A stretch of DNA of 64,000 nucleotides from Helopsaltes ochotensis (lineage: Eukaryota; Chordata; Aves; Passeriformes; Locustellidae): NCBI GenBank assembly GCA_013400155.1, contig VXBM01001098.1:1-64000 (forward strand). Reading direction: 5' to 3'. Under the pieces are notes generated by a model, which saw only the letters and a list, made by a program, of their open reading frames with translations, made no database searches and was not told the origin of the DNA. Of the stretch, positions 60,215 through 64,000 are shown in pieces. The translations under genes were made by a program, and so were the position numbers. Within the stretch, counting starts at the first letter, position 1. Each line of letters begins with the position of its first letter.

Positions 60215-60515
60215 TCTGTGACTCCCTGAGAGGGGTTGGAGTCAGGTGGGGATTGGGTTCTTCTCCCGGGGAACAATGACAGGACAGAAGGAAACAACTT
60301 CAGCCTATGCCAGGGGAGTTTCAGGTTGGATATTAGGAAAGATTTCTTCACCCAGAGGGTGGCCAGATGTTGGAAGGGGCAGAGGTGGGGTTACAATGCT
60401 CAGAAGATGTGTGGATGTGGCACTGGGGGACACAGTTTAGTGGTGTGGGGTTGACAGTTTCACGCGGTGATCTCAGAGGTCATTTCCAATTAAATGGTTC
60501 TATGAATTCATTGAT
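60215..60515 (+). mobile_element. CR1 LINE 3' copy, diverged subfamily
   Basis: GGGAACAATGACAGGACAG, GTTGGATATTAGGAAAGATTTC, GATGTGGCACTGGGGGACAC, and a degenerate terminus GGTTCTATGAATTCATTG. Confidence 0.87.
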
Positions 60516-63343
60516 TTACCTTCGGATTTCCCTGCCAAAGGAGTCCTGGGACGCCCTTACCATGCAAGGAGCCTTTTGGCTGCAGCAGGGGCCAATAACT
60601 CGTCCCATCCCGACGTGAGGGTGCGGACGAAGTTATTCCTCCCGCGGTGAGAGGCCTGCTCTGCAATCTGTGCCTCGACCTAGCCGAGGGCAGGGTAACA
60701 TCAGCTATTTGTAACTTGTCATGCCAGGAGTCCAAAGAGCAGCCCAGTGTGCATCCCCCTCCTGCAGCCACGGGGAGCGGGGGGCCCTGGGTGCGCTCCT
60801 TCCTGCTGGGCAGCACACGGATGATGGACGACACCATCAGACACCCAGAGCTGAGTAACAGAATGCCATTACCCAGGAAAAATTACAGGGCTTGCACGGA
60901 GGAGCCGGGCTGGGAGGAATGACAAATGTGACGGAGCAGCGGGGGCCCCGCAGGGCTGGGCAGCTCGGTAATAACACACAAATAAAGTTCTGGGGGTTGG
61001 GGGGGCTGCATCTGCGGTGGTGACATGAGCTTGGCCCCAGCACTGCCTCTGCTTCCCTCCAGTTCGATTTTGTCTTGTGCTGGGGACTGTAGGGCATCTG
61101 CTCTTGGTTTAGCTCAAACCCTGTATTAAAGTAATTACTCAGGGCCCAGGCTCTAAACAAAGGGAAGCTCAGGAACCACTCAGAGGGAGCACATCCAGCT
61201 CCTGCAGCAGGAGCAGAAGATGCTGAGTGGGAGGGAAAGGGTTGCCTGCTCTTGTTCTCACTTGGTTTCTAGACTCTGAACCCTGCTCCTGCTGCTCTGA
61301 CCCTTGGATCAGTCTTCCGAGGTGTCCTGAGGATCCTTCCCAGCTCAAACAGGGACAGCACAGGGTTCTGCCTTCACCCTCCACCCTTTCCTCCCACCCC
61401 TGTGTATTTTCTATCTGGGAAATTCATCTTTAAGCTCCAATTAAACCCTCCAGACACCTCTTGTGACCCATGTTCAAAATCTCTGCCACCTGACATAAAA
61501 CCTCCTAATGACATCTGCCCAACACATTGAGATATTAAATCTGGTTTTTCCACAAGTCCTCCTCCGTTCTCTCAAGTAGCACTTGAAATTCCCCTGTCCT
61601 ACCTCTCACTCCAGGCTGCAACCTCAGCACCATCTTCATCCCAGCACTTAAATAATATTTGATTATGTCCCCTGATCAGTTGCAAAACTCACCCTGTCAC
61701 TGAGAATGAAAACATTCCCCTTAAATTGGATTTATTTGCTTTCTCACCTAAAGTATCCCCTGCTTGTCCTCCCTCCCAGGCCCTGTTTTGCCCCCAGCCA
61801 AACACCTTTTTACACCAAAATTAGTTACATCTGGCTCCAGCCTGGTATTCCGACCTCTCCAAAGCATCATCATGCTTCCATTTTGTTGCTCATGTGTGGA
61901 AAGAGTTTCCAGGACAGCAAAACCTGATTTTTTTTGATCCTTAAATTCCCTATTCCACAACAGCACCTCCTTTGAGAGTGCAGAAGCTACTGGTGCACTG
62001 AGGCCACCGAGCTGAATTGTGATTTTCCCTGGCATTAATTAATGCAATCAAGCACTCAGACAGACAGCAGCTTTTCTCTGAACAAAACCCTACCTGAAAA
62101 CCTTTTGAAAAACCCCAACAAACCCAACCAAACTATTCTTTCAAAAATTCAGTGTGCTGGGAAAAGGTTTATTTTAGGAAAAAAAAACCTGAGGCTTGAG
62201 CAACTTGCTCTGTAAAATTCCAAGAGAAGCAGCTCAGGGAGTGACGGAAAAGCTGCTTCCTGTGAATGACGTGGAATGTGCTGGGGAAAAGCACAGATCA
62301 GTCGGAACAGGCGACCTGCACCTCACCCTGAGGCATTCTGCAGACACAGAGGCATCACTGAAGCCTCGTGGCATTGTCACCAGAGCTGATAATGGGAGAC
62401 ATTTTACTGTCCTGAAAGAATTGCGAGCCCGGCGGAGACTGACAAACAGAATTACTCAAAACTGGGTGGCAATTCAAGCACCTGCAGATACAGAACAGGC
62501 TGAGCCCCAGACTGCCAAACGCTTTTCACAGACACATTTAAACTGAATGTTCGTGAGCTGGGCTTTTGGTCCTGCTACAATTTTTGCACCTTCGCTAAAA
62601 TCTGAGCAATTAAAGTCTCCTCTCTCTCACGGCTCACAAAACTCAAGCAACTACTCAAAAGGACAGAACGACTGGCAGAACTGTACCTTTGGGAATGCCA
62701 GGGGTTAGGATGAAGGCATCTGAGCTCTCCTCTCCTCCTGGACACAGGCAAATGAGGATGGGGAAATGCTGCTGTCCCAGCTGCAAACACTTTTTGTTTG
62801 TGGATCATTCCCGAGCACACAGCAGCACCCCTGTATTCCTGGGGAGGCTCCTGAATCCCTGAGGTGAGGCTGTAACTCACTGCAGCTCATGGTGCAAGAC
62901 ACTGAACTAGGCTGTCCCTCTGCAGAGCTGCATTTTCCAGCAGCAGAATCTGGAACCCAGGATGTGCTGTGTCACACCAGCACTCAATACACCCCAGTGG
63001 GTCTTAAAATTACAATTTGTGGGCTGAAAAGCGACTGTCTTACTTTTCCAAACAATCCCGTGAGGGGTTCATTTCAGCCTTTCAGGGATTCTAAAGGACA
63101 AAATGTTTGTATTTGTGTCAGGTGTTCTTTGATTTCATAAATCCAGGATTTAACGACCTGATTGCACACGGGGAAATAATTACAGCTGTTATAAAGTATG
63201 TGCTTAACTGAACAAACTGCTGGCAGAATAAAGCTCAGACGAGTGAGAGGCGGGAGAGCAGAGAGTGCTGGTGTTTCCTAAGTGCGTGGTGATGGAATAT
63301 TCTGGCATTACTGGGAGAGGATGCTGAGGAGGGACCCCTTTAC

Positions 63344-63568
63344 CTTGACTCTGACGGTGACGGTGGCCAGCCCAGGAGGCATCGTGCCCTTGCTGTCGAA
63401 GGCTTCCACGAGGAAGGTGAAGGTTGCTTCTGTGTCAGAGAAGGACTCATAATCCAAGGATTTCCGTAGCGACAGCTCTCCCGTGTGCTTGTCCAGGGCA
63501 AAATACTGCCGGGCTTCCTCCGTGCGGATCCGATAGTTCACATCAGCACCCAGGTCCACGTCCTTGGC
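63344..63568 (-). CDS. PCDH15: PCDH15 internal exon, EC8 (225 bp, 75 codons)
   Basis: This is the most 5' exon of the gene in the window. Protocadherin-15 is a single-pass adhesion protein that forms the lower part of the hair-cell tip link and binds cadherin-23. The translation begins AKDVDLGADVNYRI, with a DxD calcium motif (DVD), continues through a GELSL strand and a LDYE motif, and ends with AFDSKGTMPPG and TVTVRVK, the usual layout of most of one cadherin repeat. It resembles EC8 of vertebrate PCDH15 as I recall it. The acceptor is a CAG just above 63568 after a pyrimidine-rich tract, and the donor is GTAAAG below 63344. Both ends are phase 0, so skipping this exon would keep frame. The closing VRVK joins directly to DMND of the next exon, which completes the EC8-EC9 linker. 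The start of EC8 lies in an exon outside the window. Confidence 0.95.
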
Positions 63569-64000
63569 CTGCAGGGAACAGAGGGACATCAAACAAAATC
63601 CCTTCTCACAAAGTATCACTCTGAGTGTAAAGGGCAAACTGTGGCAAACGTCTTGAGCTCAGGTGTGTCGGTGGAATTGTGCTCAGGGTGGACAGACACA
63701 AGGAGTGAATTTCACTGAAGGGTCAAGCCATGGGAAATGAGCACAGTGTTCTGGGAAAATGGCAGTGGAAACTGAATGTGGTCTTAGTTCTCCTCCCTGG
63801 GCACCTGCTATTGTTGTCAGGATCACAGAATCCCAGGATGGTTTGGGTTGAAAGGGACCTCAAAGCCCATCCAGTGCCACCCCTGCCATGGGCAGGGACA
63901 CCTCCCACTGTCCCAGGCTGCTCCAAGCCCCAAAGTCCAGCCTGGCCTTGGGCACTGCCAGGGATCCAGGGGCAGCCACAGCTGCTCTGGAACCTTGTGC
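63569..64000 (-). other. PCDH15: PCDH15 intron, partial (5' of the EC8 exon)
   Basis: Only the last 432 bases of this intron are present. They hold the polypyrimidine tract and CAG acceptor of the EC8 exon and, from about 63826 to the window edge, a CR1 copy. Nothing else is recognisable. Confidence 0.85.
63826..64000 (-). mobile_element. CR1 LINE 3' copy, cut by the window edge
   Basis: CACAGAATCCCAGGATGGTT through CCACTGTCCCAGGCTGCTCC to GGCAGCCACAGCTGCTCTGG. Confidence 0.92.

Larger units (their letters stand above)
54273..63343 (-). other. PCDH15: PCDH15 intron, 9071 bp, phase 0
   Basis: The intron holds several CR1 fragments, a minus-strand solo LTR (57898-58269) and a CR1 copy carrying a 48-bp minisatellite (59173-59358). 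Stretches 55050-56530, 56840-57890, 58580-59110, 59560-60210 and 60515-63340 show no recognisable gene or repeat. Short open frames there are uncorrelated with splice sites and have no family resemblance. Confidence 0.85.

Noticed and set aside
62196..62546. A 116-codon plus-strand open frame in unique sequence
   Set aside because: No recognisable family, no splice context, and the opposite strand carries the host gene. Length is within chance for a 9-kb intron.
1..64000. tRNA, rRNA, microRNA or snoRNA genes
   Set aside because: I found no A/B-box tRNA structure, rRNA wording or convincing hairpin by eye. A covariance-model scan would be needed to exclude small RNAs.

Overview
The window is a stretch of vertebrate nuclear DNA, almost certainly from a bird. 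It contains no bacterial-style genes. CR1 LINE fragments dominate in both orientations, the introns are several kilobases long, and two ERV-type solo LTRs are of a kind I associate with songbirds, so a passerine is the best guess. The placement rests on repeat type and is inference.

The only gene I can support is protocadherin-15 (PCDH15), read on the minus strand from right to left. Nine internal exons were delimited from splice sites: 63344-63568, 54156-54272, 44547-44687, 42225-42337, 30903-31012, 29524-29664, 23821-23948, 11380-11595 and 7395-7483. They total 1280 nt. The reading frame is continuous across all eight internal junctions, with intron phases 0,0,0,2,1,1,0,0, so no exon appears to be missing, even where introns contain assembly gaps. 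The encoded segment runs from extracellular cadherin repeat 8 (EC8) through EC9, EC10 and EC11 into the membrane-proximal domain (MAD12). PCDH15 is the lower half of the hair-cell tip link and pairs with cadherin-23. The first exons, the transmembrane segment and the cytoplasmic tails lie outside the window.

Layout: 1-7394 is the intron 3' of the last visible exon, with CR1 copies and a 37-bp minisatellite. 7395-11595 holds exons EC11/MAD12 and EC11. 11596-23820 is a 12-kb intron containing a near-perfect 1.58-kb direct duplication split by a short gap, plus an (ATTAT)n array. 23821-31012 holds three exons (EC10 to EC11). 31013-42224 is an 11-kb intron rich in CR1. 42225-54272 holds three exons (EC8/9 boundary through EC9). 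54273-63343 is a 9-kb intron with a minus-strand solo LTR and a 48-bp minisatellite inside a CR1 copy; a plus-strand solo LTR lies just before it at 53338-53799. 63344-63568 is the EC8 exon. Three runs of N (14311-14365, 25361-26065, 49049-50023) are assembly gaps, and each touches repeat sequence.

I did not find a novel gene system. The points most worth a second look are a GC-AG intron after the 113-bp exon, an inverted CR1 pair enclosing exon 30903-31012, the gap-split tandem duplication (probably an assembly artefact), three CR1 copies with an identical 273-bp core but different 3' tails, a micro-inversion inside a CR1 copy, and the two minisatellites.
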